39,230 nt of DNA from Eubacterium sp. (lineage in GTDB: Bacteria; Bacillota; Clostridia; Oscillospirales; Acutalibacteraceae). The DNA is taken from positions 1 to 39,230 of the forward strand of contig JAIDLO010000062.1 in assembly GCA_029050995.1 (NCBI GenBank), read 5' to 3'. Positions 24,780-33,057 of the stretch are shown here, in pieces. The translations under genes and the position numbers were made by a program. The first letter of the stretch is position 1. Each line of letters begins with the position of its first letter. The notes under the pieces were generated by a model. The model was not told the origin of the DNA. It saw nothing but the letters and a program-made list of their open reading frames with translations, and did not search any database.

Positions 24780-26784
24780 TGATTATATGAATATGCTGCT
24801 TTCAAATGAAACCAGTGTATCAGAACTTGATAATGCAAAGAAAATTCTTTCTGCGTCTGATGAATTGATGCAGATTTTAAACAGCCCGTCTGTTTCAAAG
24901 GAAGAAAAGAAAAAGGTTGTTGATGAAATCTTTTCTCCGGCTGTTAAAGCTCTTGTTCTTTCTCTTGCAGAGGAATGCAAGGCTGATGAATTGGGCAGCG
25001 TTATGGATGCTTATTCAGCAGAGGTTGATAAGAAGAATAAGGTTGCAAGGGCAACGCTTTTCTGCGTAACCGAGCCGGATGAAAAGCAGCTTAAGGGCAT
25101 TGAAGAATTTGTTTGCAAAGAAGAAAAAGCAGGCTCTGCCAAAGTGGAAATTGTTAAGGATGAAAGCCTGATTGGCGGCTTTATTATCCAAATCGGCAAT
25201 AAGCAGTTTGACAGAAGCTTGAAAACAAAAATAAGCAGCATTAAAGAAAAGCTCGTTAATGATGCAAGAAAATCTTCTTCCGTTGATGCTGAGGGAATTA
25301 TTTCTATCCTCAGAAGTGAAGTTAAGGATTTTGATTTTGAAACAAACAGTGAAGAGGTTGGCTCTGTTATCAGAGTCGGCGACGGTATTGCAACAATTCA
25401 TGGACTTGATCATGTTATGTACGGCGAAATCGTTGTTTTCGACTGCGGTATTAAAGGCATGGTTCAGGATATCAAGCGTTCAACCGTTGGCTGTATCGTT
25501 TTCGGTAATGATAATGAAATCCATGAAGGCTCAAAGGTTCACAGAACACATAAAAATGCAGGTGTTCCTGTCGGCGAAGCTTTCATTGGAAGAATCGTAA
25601 ACTCTCTCGGCGAAGCAATAGACGGCAAGGGCGATATTGTTTCTGATGAATACAGGCTTATTGAAAATCCTGCTCCGTCCATTGTAGACAGAAAATCAGT
25701 ATCCGAGCCTCTTGAAACGGGAATTCTTGCAATAGACTCTATGTTCCCGATTGGTAGAGGACAGAGAGAACTTATTATCGGCGACAGACAAACGGGTAAA
25801 ACCTCTATCGCGATTGATACAATTATTAACCAGAAGGGCAAGGATTGTATCTGTATTTACAATGCAATCGGTCAGAAGGCATCAACTGTAGCAAAGCTTG
25901 TAAGCACGCTTGAAAAAAACGGTGCTATGGAATATACAATTATTGTTTGCTCAACTGCTTCTGATTCAGCATCCTTGCAGTATATTTCTCCGTATTCGGC
26001 AACGGCAATTGCGGAATACTTTATGCATAAGGGCAAGGATTGCCTTATCATTTATGATGATTTAAGTAAGCATGCTGTTGCGTATCGTGCGCTTTCACTT
26101 TTGCTTGAGCGTTCACCGGGCCGTGAGGCTTATCCGGGAGATGTATTCTATCTTCATTCAAGACTTTTAGAGCGTTCCTCCCGTCTTTCAGAAGAACTCG
26201 GCGGCGGCTCTATAACAGCGCTTCCGATTATAGAAACACAGGCAGGCGATGTATCTGCTTATATTCCTACAAATGTAATTTCAATTACAGACGGACAGAT
26301 TTTTCTTGAAAGCGATTTGTTCTTCAGCGGTCAGCGTCCGGCTGTTAATGTCGGCTTGTCCGTATCCCGTGTTGGTGGTGCAGCACAGACAAAGGCTATG
26401 AAGAAAGCAGCAGGCTCCCTTCGTGTTGATCTTGCGCAGTATCGTGAAATGGAAGTGTTTACGCAGTTTTCATCCGATCTTGATGAGGAAACAAAGGCAG
26501 GTCTTACTTACGGTAAAGGTCTTATGGAGCTTTTAAAGCAGCCGCTTACACATCCGCTTTCCCTTGCACAGCAGGTTATTACGCTTGTTGCGGCAATCGG
26601 TAAAAAGTTTGTTGATGTTCCTGTTCATGAAATTAAAAAGTATCAGGGCGAAATGCTTGAATATTTTGAAAATTCATATTTTGAAATTATCAGCGAAATA
26701 AATGATAAGAAAGTGCTTACTGATGAGCTTAAAGATAAAATTCTTGAGGCTGTTGATAATTTCAGAAAGGTAAAAAATGGCTAA
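24763..26784 (+). CDS. atpHA: ATP synthase F1 delta-alpha fusion protein
   Basis: One uninterrupted frame of 673 residues encodes delta and alpha. Residues 1-164 match delta: the N-terminal helical domain is slightly short, and the C-terminal domain ends with LIGGFIIQIGNKQFDRSLK. A linker of about eight residues (VNDARKSS) leads directly into the alpha N-terminal helix (VDAEGIISILRSEV), then the beta barrel VGSVIRVGDGIATIHGLD. Walker A GDRQTGKT is near residue 341 and the VGLSVSRVGGAAQTKAMK segment with the alpha arginine finger follows. Alpha is full length, about 500 residues. ATG 24763 is preferred to ATG 24745, which lacks a ribosome binding site. Near the junction the only in-frame alternative start is TTG 25219, with no Shine-Dalgarno. 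Overlaps atpF by 17 bp and atpG by 8 bp. Confidence 0.95.
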   Translation: MNLRIDDYMNMLLSNETSVSELDNAKKILSASDELMQILNSPSVSKEEKKKVVDEIFSPAVKALVLSLAEECKADELGSVMDAYSAEVDKKNKVARATLFCVTEPDEKQLKGIEEFVCKEEKAGSAKVEIVKDESLIGGFIIQIGNKQFDRSLKTKISSIKEKLVNDARKSSSVDAEGIISILRSEVKDFDFETNSEEVGSVIRVGDGIATIHGLDHVMYGEIVVFDCGIKGMVQDIKRSTVGCIVFGNDNEIHEGSKVHRTHKNAGVPVGEAFIGRIVNSLGEAIDGKGDIVSDEYRLIENPAPSIVDRKSVSEPLETGILAIDSMFPIGRGQRELIIGDRQTGKTSIAIDTIINQKGKDCICIYNAIGQKASTVAKLVSTLEKNGAMEYTIIVCSTASDSASLQYISPYSATAIAEYFMHKGKDCLIIYDDLSKHAVAYRALSLLLERSPGREAYPGDVFYLHSRLLERSSRLSEELGGGSITALPIIETQAGDVSAYIPTNVISITDGQIFLESDLFFSGQRPAVNVGLSVSRVGGAAQTKAMKKAAGSLRVDLAQYREMEVFTQFSSDLDEETKAGLTYGKGLMELLKQPLTHPLSLAQQVITLVAAIGKKFVDVPVHEIKKYQGEMLEYFENSYFEIISEINDKKVLTDELKDKILEAVDNFRKVKNG

Positions 26785-27658
26785 CGCAAGAGAAATTTTA
26801 GGCAGAATTAAGTCTATTAAAGACACGAAGAAAATAACAAATGCGATGTATATGGTTTCTTCTTCAAAGCTGCAGAAAGCAAAAAAGGATTTGCAGAATA
26901 CAGAGCCTTATTTCTTTGAGATACAGGAAAGCATGGCAAAAATGCTGAACTTTGCACCAGAGGTTGGCAGTAAGTTTTTTGACCAGAGGGAGCATAAAAA
27001 GGGAGCAGATAGACGAATCGGCTATCTTGTTATAACTGCGGATAAAGGACTTGCAGGTGCTTATAATCATAATGTTATTAAGCTTGCAGAGGAAATTGTG
27101 CTGAACGAAGAGGAGGATATGCTTTTTGTTGTCGGCCAGGTTGGCAGGCATTATTTTGAAAAGCAAAGTATTCCGATTGATATTAATTTCAATTATACAG
27201 CGCAGAATCCAACAATGAACCGTGCAAGGCATATAGCTGAAAAGCTGCTTGATATTTTTCTTGACGGTCAAATTGATGAGCTTTATGTCATTTATACAAG
27301 AATGGTTAATTCAATGACGGTTGAACCGGTGTCTACAAAAATTCTGCCGCTCAAGGAAATGAAATCTGAAGCGTCAGATCAGAATAATCATTATGAAAAT
27401 GCAAGGTTTGAACCGAATGTTCAAACAGTTTTTGATAGTATAGTTCCGAGTTATGTTGCAGGCTTTATTTATGGTGCATTGATTGAATCCTATTGCAGCG
27501 AGCATAATGCGCGTATGATGGCAATGCAAACTGCAACGGATGCTGCAACAGATATGATAAAGCAGCTCGGAATTCAGTATAACCGTGCAAGGCAGGCAGC
27601 AATAACGCAGGAAATAACCGAGGTTATTGCAGGCTCTAAGGCACAAAAAAATAAATAA
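26777..27658 (+). CDS. atpG: ATP synthase F1 subunit gamma
   Basis: Central rotor shaft, 293 residues. The N-terminal coiled-coil helix contains the conserved RIKSIKDTKKITNAMYMVSS, and the C-terminal helix ends YNRARQAAITQEITEVIAGS, both hallmarks of gamma. The ATG overlaps the end of the delta-alpha gene by 8 bp. Between this gene and atpD a small hairpin (AAGCCGC 27662-27668 with GCGGTTT 27673-27679) has no T run and is not a terminator. Confidence 0.95.
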   Translation: MANAREILGRIKSIKDTKKITNAMYMVSSSKLQKAKKDLQNTEPYFFEIQESMAKMLNFAPEVGSKFFDQREHKKGADRRIGYLVITADKGLAGAYNHNVIKLAEEIVLNEEEDMLFVVGQVGRHYFEKQSIPIDINFNYTAQNPTMNRARHIAEKLLDIFLDGQIDELYVIYTRMVNSMTVEPVSTKILPLKEMKSEASDQNNHYENARFEPNVQTVFDSIVPSYVAGFIYGALIESYCSEHNARMMAMQTATDAATDMIKQLGIQYNRARQAAITQEITEVIAGSKAQKNK

Positions 27659-27699
27659 TAAAAGCCGCTTCTGCGGTTTCTGTTAGGAGGAAATCCTAA

Positions 27700-29085
27700 A
27701 TGAATAATGGTAAAATAGTTCAGATAATGGGCCCTGTTGTCGATGTTGAGTTTGACGGAACGCTTCCGAAGCTGAAGGATGCTCTTGAGGTTGAGGTAAA
27801 CGGCAAAAGGCTTGTTATGGAGGTTTCTCAGCATATAGGCAAAAAAACAGTAAGATGTGTTATGCTTTCTGCTTCTGAGGGGCTTCATAAGGATATGGAG
27901 GTTGTTGCCAAGGGCGGCTCTATCTCTGTTCCCGTCGGCAGAAAATGCCTCGGCAGACTTTTCAATGTTGTTGGCGAAACAATAGACGGGCTTGAGGATT
28001 TAAGCGATACAGAGCATTGGGAAATCCACAGAAATCCTCCAAGCTTTGAGGAGCAGTCTGCAAATGTTGAAATTCTTGAAACAGGTATCAAGGTTATAGA
28101 CCTTTTAACGCCTTATGTTAAGGGCGGTAAAATCGGTCTTTTCGGAGGTGCCGGTGTTGGTAAAACAGTTCTTATTCAGGAGCTTATAACGAATATAGCA
28201 AATGAACACGGCGGATATTCTATATTCACAGGTGTCGGAGAGCGTTCAAGAGAGGGTAATGACCTCTGGAACGAAATGAAAGAATCGGGCGTTATTGAGA
28301 AAACAGCGCTTGTTTTCGGTCAGATGAATGAACCGCCGGGAGCGCGTATGCGTGTTGCTGAAACGGGATTAACAATGGCAGAATATTTCCGTGATGTGCA
28401 GAATCAGGATGTGCTTTTGTTTATTGATAATATTTTCCGTTTTGTTCAGGCTGGTTCAGAGGTTTCTGCGCTTCTTGGAAGAATTCCGTCTGCCGTTGGT
28501 TATCAGCCAACGCTTGCAACGGAAATGGGCGAATTGCAGGAAAGAATTGCTTCAACGAAAAACGGCTCTATTACCTCTGTTCAGGCAGTTTATGTTCCTG
28601 CCGATGACTTAACAGACCCTGCCCCTGCAACAACCTTTGCGCATCTTGATGCTACAACTGTTCTTTCAAGAAAGATTGCTGAAAAGGGTATTTATCCTGC
28701 TGTTGATCCGCTTGAATCAAACAGCCGAATTCTTGAAGCAGATACAGTCGGCGAAGAGCATTATAATGTTGCAAGAAGAGTACAGGAGTATTTGCAGAAA
28801 TATAAAGAGCTTCAGGATATTATTGCAATTCTTGGTATGGAAGAGCTTTCCGAAGAGGATAAAACAACTGTATTCCGTGCAAGAAAAATTGAAAAATTCC
28901 TTTCTCAGCCATTCCATGTTGCTGAAATGTTTACAGGCTTAAAGGGTGTTTATGTTCCCGTTGCTGAAACCGTTAAGGGCTTTAAGGCTATTCTTGACGG
29001 CGAGGTTGATGATGTGCCGGAAGCTGCCTTCTTTAATGCAGGCACGATTGAAGATGTGCTTGAAAAGGCAAAGAATATGAACTGA
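27700..29085 (+). CDS. atpD: ATP synthase F1 subunit beta
   Basis: Catalytic subunit, 461 residues, normal length. Walker A GGAGVGKTVLIQEL is near residue 151, followed by the catalytic glutamate segment GERSREGNDLW near 182, the DELSEED-like loop here as MEELSEED near 387, and VGYQPTLATEMG. Strong AGGAGG box before the ATG. All residues needed for catalysis appear present. Confidence 0.97.
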   Translation: MNNGKIVQIMGPVVDVEFDGTLPKLKDALEVEVNGKRLVMEVSQHIGKKTVRCVMLSASEGLHKDMEVVAKGGSISVPVGRKCLGRLFNVVGETIDGLEDLSDTEHWEIHRNPPSFEEQSANVEILETGIKVIDLLTPYVKGGKIGLFGGAGVGKTVLIQELITNIANEHGGYSIFTGVGERSREGNDLWNEMKESGVIEKTALVFGQMNEPPGARMRVAETGLTMAEYFRDVQNQDVLLFIDNIFRFVQAGSEVSALLGRIPSAVGYQPTLATEMGELQERIASTKNGSITSVQAVYVPADDLTDPAPATTFAHLDATTVLSRKIAEKGIYPAVDPLESNSRILEADTVGEEHYNVARRVQEYLQKYKELQDIIAILGMEELSEEDKTTVFRARKIEKFLSQPFHVAEMFTGLKGVYVPVAETVKGFKAILDGEVDDVPEAAFFNAGTIEDVLEKAKNMN

Positions 29086-29098
29086 GAGGCGGTAAATT

Positions 29099-29512
29099 AT
29101 GAAAACTTTTAAACTAAAAATTGTTGCATCAAATAAAGTTTTCTATGATGGCGAATGTCAGAGCCTTACAATTCCGTATATAGACGGCGGTTCAATGTCT
29201 TTTCTTGCAAATCATGAGAATATTGTTATCCCTCTTGATAACGGCGAAATGAAGATAAAAACCGATAAGGATGAAATTATCGAAGCCTTTGTTGGCGATG
29301 GCTTTATCGAATTTCTGAACAATGAGGCGCTTATTGTGTGTGTTTCTGCCGAACTTCCGGAGGAAATTGATAAAAGGCGAGCAGAAGAAGCCAAAATCAG
29401 AGCGGAAGAAAAATTGCGCCAGAAGCAAAGCCAGATTGAATACAATGTTTCAAAGGCAAACCTTTCAAGAGCTATGGAAAGAATTAAGGTTAAAAACAGG
29501 CATGAAATATAA
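29099..29512 (+). CDS. atpC: ATP synthase F1 subunit epsilon
   Basis: Foot of the central stalk, 137 residues. The N-terminal beta sandwich (FLANHENIVIPLDNGEMKI) is followed by a complete C-terminal two-helix region rich in Glu, Arg and Lys, the part that can inhibit ATP hydrolysis in many bacteria. GAGAGGCGG lies ahead of the ATG, 13 bp after atpD. Last gene of the operon. Confidence 0.94.
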   Translation: MKTFKLKIVASNKVFYDGECQSLTIPYIDGGSMSFLANHENIVIPLDNGEMKIKTDKDEIIEAFVGDGFIEFLNNEALIVCVSAELPEEIDKRRAEEAKIRAEEKLRQKQSQIEYNVSKANLSRAMERIKVKNRHEI

Positions 29513-29516
29513 AAAT

Positions 29517-29541
29517 AGGGAAGCATATTTTGTGCTTCCCT
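29517..29541 (+). terminator. Probable terminator of the ATP synthase operon
   Basis: A perfect 9-bp stem, AGGGAAGCA (29517-29525) with TGCTTCCCT (29533-29541), loop TATTTTG, is followed by GATTGTTTATTT. The T tail is interrupted, so some read-through into the HAD fusion gene at 29568 is possible. Confidence 0.7.
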
Positions 29542-29567
29542 GATTGTTTATTTAGGAGAAAACCAAA

Positions 29568-30836
29568 ATGATAAAACTTATTGCAATGGATTTAGACGGA
29601 ACGCTTATGGCTCCCGATCATATAACAGTAACGGAAAAAACAAAGGCTGCTTTGGAAAAAGCGCACGATATGGGCATCAAAACCGTTATTGCAACAGGCA
29701 GAACGCTGTCGGTTATCAATGATGTACTCAAACAGGTGCCTTTTGTTGATTATGTCATCTATTCTAATGGTGCTGTTGTGTATGATAGGTGTAAAGGCAA
29801 AAACATTTACACAAGCTGTATGCCTGCAAAGGTTGCAGAAAGGGTAGTTGATATTCTTGAAAGCTATCCTGTTTATTATGAGCTATATGCAAATGGTGTT
29901 TCAAACACGCAGGAAAGCAAAGCAGGCTTTTTCAAAAATAAGGATTTGCCGCCTGAATTTCTTGAATTCTATATGAAAAGCCTTGTAAACCACGATAATT
30001 TAAGCGAATTTGCAAAGCATAATGAAATTGAAAAGATTAATATGTTTTATTTTGATGGCGAATTCTATGATGAAATCAAGGAAAAATTGTTTGAAATCGA
30101 GGATATCGCAAAAACCTCTCCTGTTTCAGGCGATATTGAAATGACTTATAAAGGCGTAAATAAGGGCGTTGCATTGGAAAACATGTGTAAAGAATTATGC
30201 TTTACACCAGAAGAGGTTATGTCTTTCGGCGATGCAGACAATGATATCGAAATGCTGCAGTTTGCAGGCTACGGAATTGCTATGGGAAATGCCTCGGATG
30301 ATTGCAAAAAAGTTGCAAAATATGAAACACTCTCAAATGGAGAGGACGGAATTGCGGCAGCAATAGAAAAATTTATCTTCAATGCTTCAAAACCAAAGCT
30401 TCTTGTTTCTGCCTGCTTGCTTGGCGAGAATTGCAAATATAACGGCGGTAATAATTATACAGAAGAGGTTGCAAATTTAAAGGATAAGTTTGATTTGATT
30501 CCAATCTGCCCCGAATGCTTCGGCGGGCTACCGATTCCAAGAGTGCCAAATGAAATTATAAACGGCAGAGCGATTTCCAAAAACGGAGAGGATTTTACAG
30601 CCGAATATGAGGATGGCGCAGAAAAAACGCTTTATATCGCAAATGAATGCAATTGCGGCTATGCCGTTTTGAAAGAGAGAAGCCCCTCCTGCGGGTTCGG
30701 AAAAATTTATGACGGCTCGTTTACGGGTACGCTTGTAGACGGAAACGGCATTACTGCTGATTTGCTGGATCAAAATGATATTTGCATTTTTGGCGAAAGT
30801 CAAATTAATAAGCTTCTTGATCTGTTTGATTTTTAA
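29568..30836 (+). CDS. HAD (Cof-type) phosphatase fused to a DUF523/TudS-like domain
   Basis: A two-domain protein of 422 residues. Residues 1-271 are a Cof-type IIB HAD hydrolase with DLDGT (nucleophile D8, acid D10), motif II at S66 (YSNG), K199, and GDADND (222-227 region) for magnesium. Residues 275-422 resemble DUF523, the family that includes the [4Fe-4S] thiouracil desulfurase TudS: SACLLGENCKY (C283, C289), CPECFGGLPIPR (C314, C317) and RSPSCG (C375), plus C361 and C363. Both domains look complete. A link between removal of phosphate and of sulfur from modified pyrimidines is an attractive guess only. TAGGAGA lies before the ATG. It sits between two terminators, so it may be transcribed alone or by atp read-through. 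Confidence 0.9.
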   Translation: MIKLIAMDLDGTLMAPDHITVTEKTKAALEKAHDMGIKTVIATGRTLSVINDVLKQVPFVDYVIYSNGAVVYDRCKGKNIYTSCMPAKVAERVVDILESYPVYYELYANGVSNTQESKAGFFKNKDLPPEFLEFYMKSLVNHDNLSEFAKHNEIEKINMFYFDGEFYDEIKEKLFEIEDIAKTSPVSGDIEMTYKGVNKGVALENMCKELCFTPEEVMSFGDADNDIEMLQFAGYGIAMGNASDDCKKVAKYETLSNGEDGIAAAIEKFIFNASKPKLLVSACLLGENCKYNGGNNYTEEVANLKDKFDLIPICPECFGGLPIPRVPNEIINGRAISKNGEDFTAEYEDGAEKTLYIANECNCGYAVLKERSPSCGFGKIYDGSFTGTLVDGNGITADLLDQNDICIFGESQINKLLDLFDF

Positions 30837-30861
30837 TCTGATTTATTTCAACAGAAATCGT

Positions 30862-30898
30862 AAATAGGCATTGTTTACAGACAATGCCTATTTTTTTT
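30862..30898 (+). terminator. Terminator after the HAD fusion gene
   Basis: A 13-bp stem, AAATAGGCATTGT (30862-30874) with ACAATGCCTATTT (30881-30893), loop TTACAG, runs into a T stretch to 30898. Confidence 0.93.
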
Positions 30899-30912
30899 AG
30901 CTATTATGTCAA

Positions 30913-30941
30913 GTGCTTTTTATCCAGCAATAATATATAAT
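30913..30941 (+). promoter_or_regulatory. Possible promoter of the symporter-GH43 cluster
   Basis: GTGCTT (30913-30918) and TATAAT (30936-30941) are 17 bp apart. The -10 is perfect, the -35 weak, as would suit an activated sugar operon. No operator palindrome is clear. Confidence 0.5.
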
Positions 30942-30979
30942 TTTTATGTTATATATTTTATATATTCGGAGGGATAAAT

Positions 30980-32452
30980 TTGGCTAATACAGATACAAAA
31001 GAAATACGCTATGTCGGCGTAAAAGAAAACCTTGCCTACGGCTTTGCAAATGCAGGGCAGGTTTTTGGTTATAATCTTGTTGCGGGCGGCTATCTTTCTT
31101 TGTTCTTTACAAAGGTATTCGGAATTCCGGCAGCGGCTGTTTCAACAATGATTTTGTTTTTAGGCTTTTGGGATGCAGTAAACGATCCGCTTATGGGAAG
31201 CATTATTGATAAAACAAGAACAAGATATGGAAAATTGCGTCCGTATCTTATCCTTGTTCCGCTTCCACTGGCAATTACAACGATATTGCTTTTTGCAGGT
31301 CCTGAAATTCTTGCAGATACAAAATCAACAACAATCAAAATCATATATATGTATATTTCCTATTTCATATGGGAATTTTTCTACACGCTTGGCGATGTTC
31401 CGTTCTGGAGCTTAAGTACGGCTATTTCGCCGAATCCTAATGACAGAACAAGAGCAATTTCTTCTGCAAGATTTATTTCAAGCATACTCGGCGGTTTGTC
31501 CACAACCTTCCTTGTTGTTATGATGGATTTAAGTAATAACGGCACATGGAAGCTTACGCTTTCTCAGGATTTTCTTATTCTTGCAGTTATAGCAGGCACC
31601 TTTGGTATGGGTCTGTTTTCTCTTGCAGGTTGGAAAACAAAGGAAAGAGTTGTTCAGACGGTTAAAGAGCCTTCCATTATAGACGGCTTTAAGGTGCTCT
31701 TTAAAAATAAACCGCTTATGCTTATAATCTGCTCTAATCTTATCGGCACACTCGGCGGTCTTGCAGGCGTTTTCCAAACCTATTATTATTCAGAGGTTTT
31801 GAATCTGAATTCAGCAGTAATCTGGATAAATCTTCCGGGAACAATTTTCGGCTTCCTTACATATCTTCTGATTCCAAAGCTGAAGAAAAAGTTTGATAAC
31901 AGGCAGATTGTTATTCTTAATCTGGTTTGCCGTATGGTAACAGCAGTTGTTGTATTTGTAGTTGGTCTGAAATTCTATAAGTCAAATGTATTGGTTGTTT
32001 CCATTCTTCTTATGATTCAGAACTTTATATTCAGCTTCTTTAACACTATTAATATGGTTATCCCAACAGAAATGATTGGCGATACAGTTGATTATATGGA
32101 ATGGAAAACAGGCGAAAGAAACGAGGGTGTAAGCTTCTCTGTTTTAACCTTCCTCGGTAAGCTTACTGGCTCTGTTTCAACCTCTATCGGAACGGCACTT
32201 CTTCCTGTTATCGGCTTAACCTTTGTTGAGGTTTCAGCAACAGAACGAATAGCTGTTAAAGGGGATTATACTGATTTGTGGATTTGGGCGCTTTATATCC
32301 TTGTGCCTCATATGCTGAGTCTGCTTTCGGTTGTACCGTATCTCTTCTATGATTTAAGAGGGGATAAGCTTGCTCAGATTCGTTCTGATTTAAAGAAAAG
32401 AAGAGAAGAGCTTTCAAAAGAAGTGTCAGAGGAGGTTGATGAAAATGAGTAA
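30980..32452 (+). CDS. GPH-family sugar:cation symporter
   Basis: A 490-residue transporter with about 12 membrane helices of the glycoside-pentoside-hexuronide family within the MFS. The family signature is seen as DAVNDPLMGSIIDKTRTRYGKLRPY (split here: DAVNDP near residue 55, then RTRYGKLRPY). The late loop TGERNEGVSFSVLTF is also typical. The start is TTG 30980, with CGGAGGG at 30967-30973 and no ATG nearby in frame. The neighbouring GH43 enzyme suggests uptake of short xylo- or arabino-oligosaccharides; the substrate is inferred, not shown. Confidence 0.92.
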   Translation: MANTDTKEIRYVGVKENLAYGFANAGQVFGYNLVAGGYLSLFFTKVFGIPAAAVSTMILFLGFWDAVNDPLMGSIIDKTRTRYGKLRPYLILVPLPLAITTILLFAGPEILADTKSTTIKIIYMYISYFIWEFFYTLGDVPFWSLSTAISPNPNDRTRAISSARFISSILGGLSTTFLVVMMDLSNNGTWKLTLSQDFLILAVIAGTFGMGLFSLAGWKTKERVVQTVKEPSIIDGFKVLFKNKPLMLIICSNLIGTLGGLAGVFQTYYYSEVLNLNSAVIWINLPGTIFGFLTYLLIPKLKKKFDNRQIVILNLVCRMVTAVVVFVVGLKFYKSNVLVVSILLMIQNFIFSFFNTINMVIPTEMIGDTVDYMEWKTGERNEGVSFSVLTFLGKLTGSVSTSIGTALLPVIGLTFVEVSATERIAVKGDYTDLWIWALYILVPHMLSLLSVVPYLFYDLRGDKLAQIRSDLKKRREELSKEVSEEVDENE

Positions 32453-33056
32453 TTGCCCGAAATGTAATAAGAAAATAGGCGCATTCTATTTCAAACAGAC
32501 CTGCCCGCATTGCAATGCAAATTTAATGTATTATGATTTTGATAATAGATTAAAAGAGGATGCGGCAAAGGCTGAAAAGGAATGGAACGCTGTTGAAAAT
32601 TTTGGAAACGGAATTAAGAATTCAGCAATCGGCTCTCTGCCTGCAATCGCAAGATTGATTATGTTTATCGCGCCTATTGTTGCGCTTCTTATGCCAACCT
32701 TTAAAATTAATGATAGTACGATAAATCTTATTTCAATCATTAAGCAGGTAATCGCTTCTTCGTCTGATGTTTTCGGAAATAAGGCAATGCTGTTTGCATT
32801 TGTTACCTTTGCAGTGGCAATTGTTTTCACTCTTGTAAACCTCGTTATTTCTCTGCTTTCCTTTACGAAAAATGGATTGGTAAGAAATGTTGTTATCTCG
32901 GCAATCGGCTTAGTTGCTTTTGTTGGTGTTGGTATAGCGGCATCTGTTGCAGGCGCAGCAATCTGCCTGTTCGGCGGACTTTATGTTGCTACTGTATTAA
33001 TGGCAATAACAATTGCTCTTCATTTTGCAGTTAATAAAAAGTTTAAGGACAAATAA
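32445..33056 (+). CDS. Zinc-ribbon membrane protein, function unknown
   Basis: A 203-residue protein: an N-terminal zinc ribbon with two CxxC pairs (NCPKCNKK and TCPHCNAN) is followed by a charged helix and about four membrane helices from residue 65 on. ATG 32445 is nine bases after GGAGG (32431-32435); two earlier in-frame starts lie too close to that box. It overlaps the symporter stop by 8 bp, so the two are coupled. I do not recognise a named family beyond zinc-ribbon membrane proteins. Confidence 0.8.
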   Translation: MSNCPKCNKKIGAFYFKQTCPHCNANLMYYDFDNRLKEDAAKAEKEWNAVENFGNGIKNSAIGSLPAIARLIMFIAPIVALLMPTFKINDSTINLISIIKQVIASSSDVFGNKAMLFAFVTFAVAIVFTLVNLVISLLSFTKNGLVRNVVISAIGLVAFVGVGIAASVAGAAICLFGGLYVATVLMAITIALHFAVNKKFKDK

Positions 33057-33057
33057 T

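Noticed and set aside
25259..25600. ATG ATG at the delta-alpha junction as a separate alpha start
   Set aside because: These ATGs are in a different frame from alpha and open a meaningless 113-residue product. Alpha itself lies in the delta frame, so they cannot make a separate alpha without further frameshifts.
27662..27679. Terminator between atpG and atpD
   Set aside because: The stem is short (7 bp with a G-U pair) and no T run follows, so transcription should continue into atpD.
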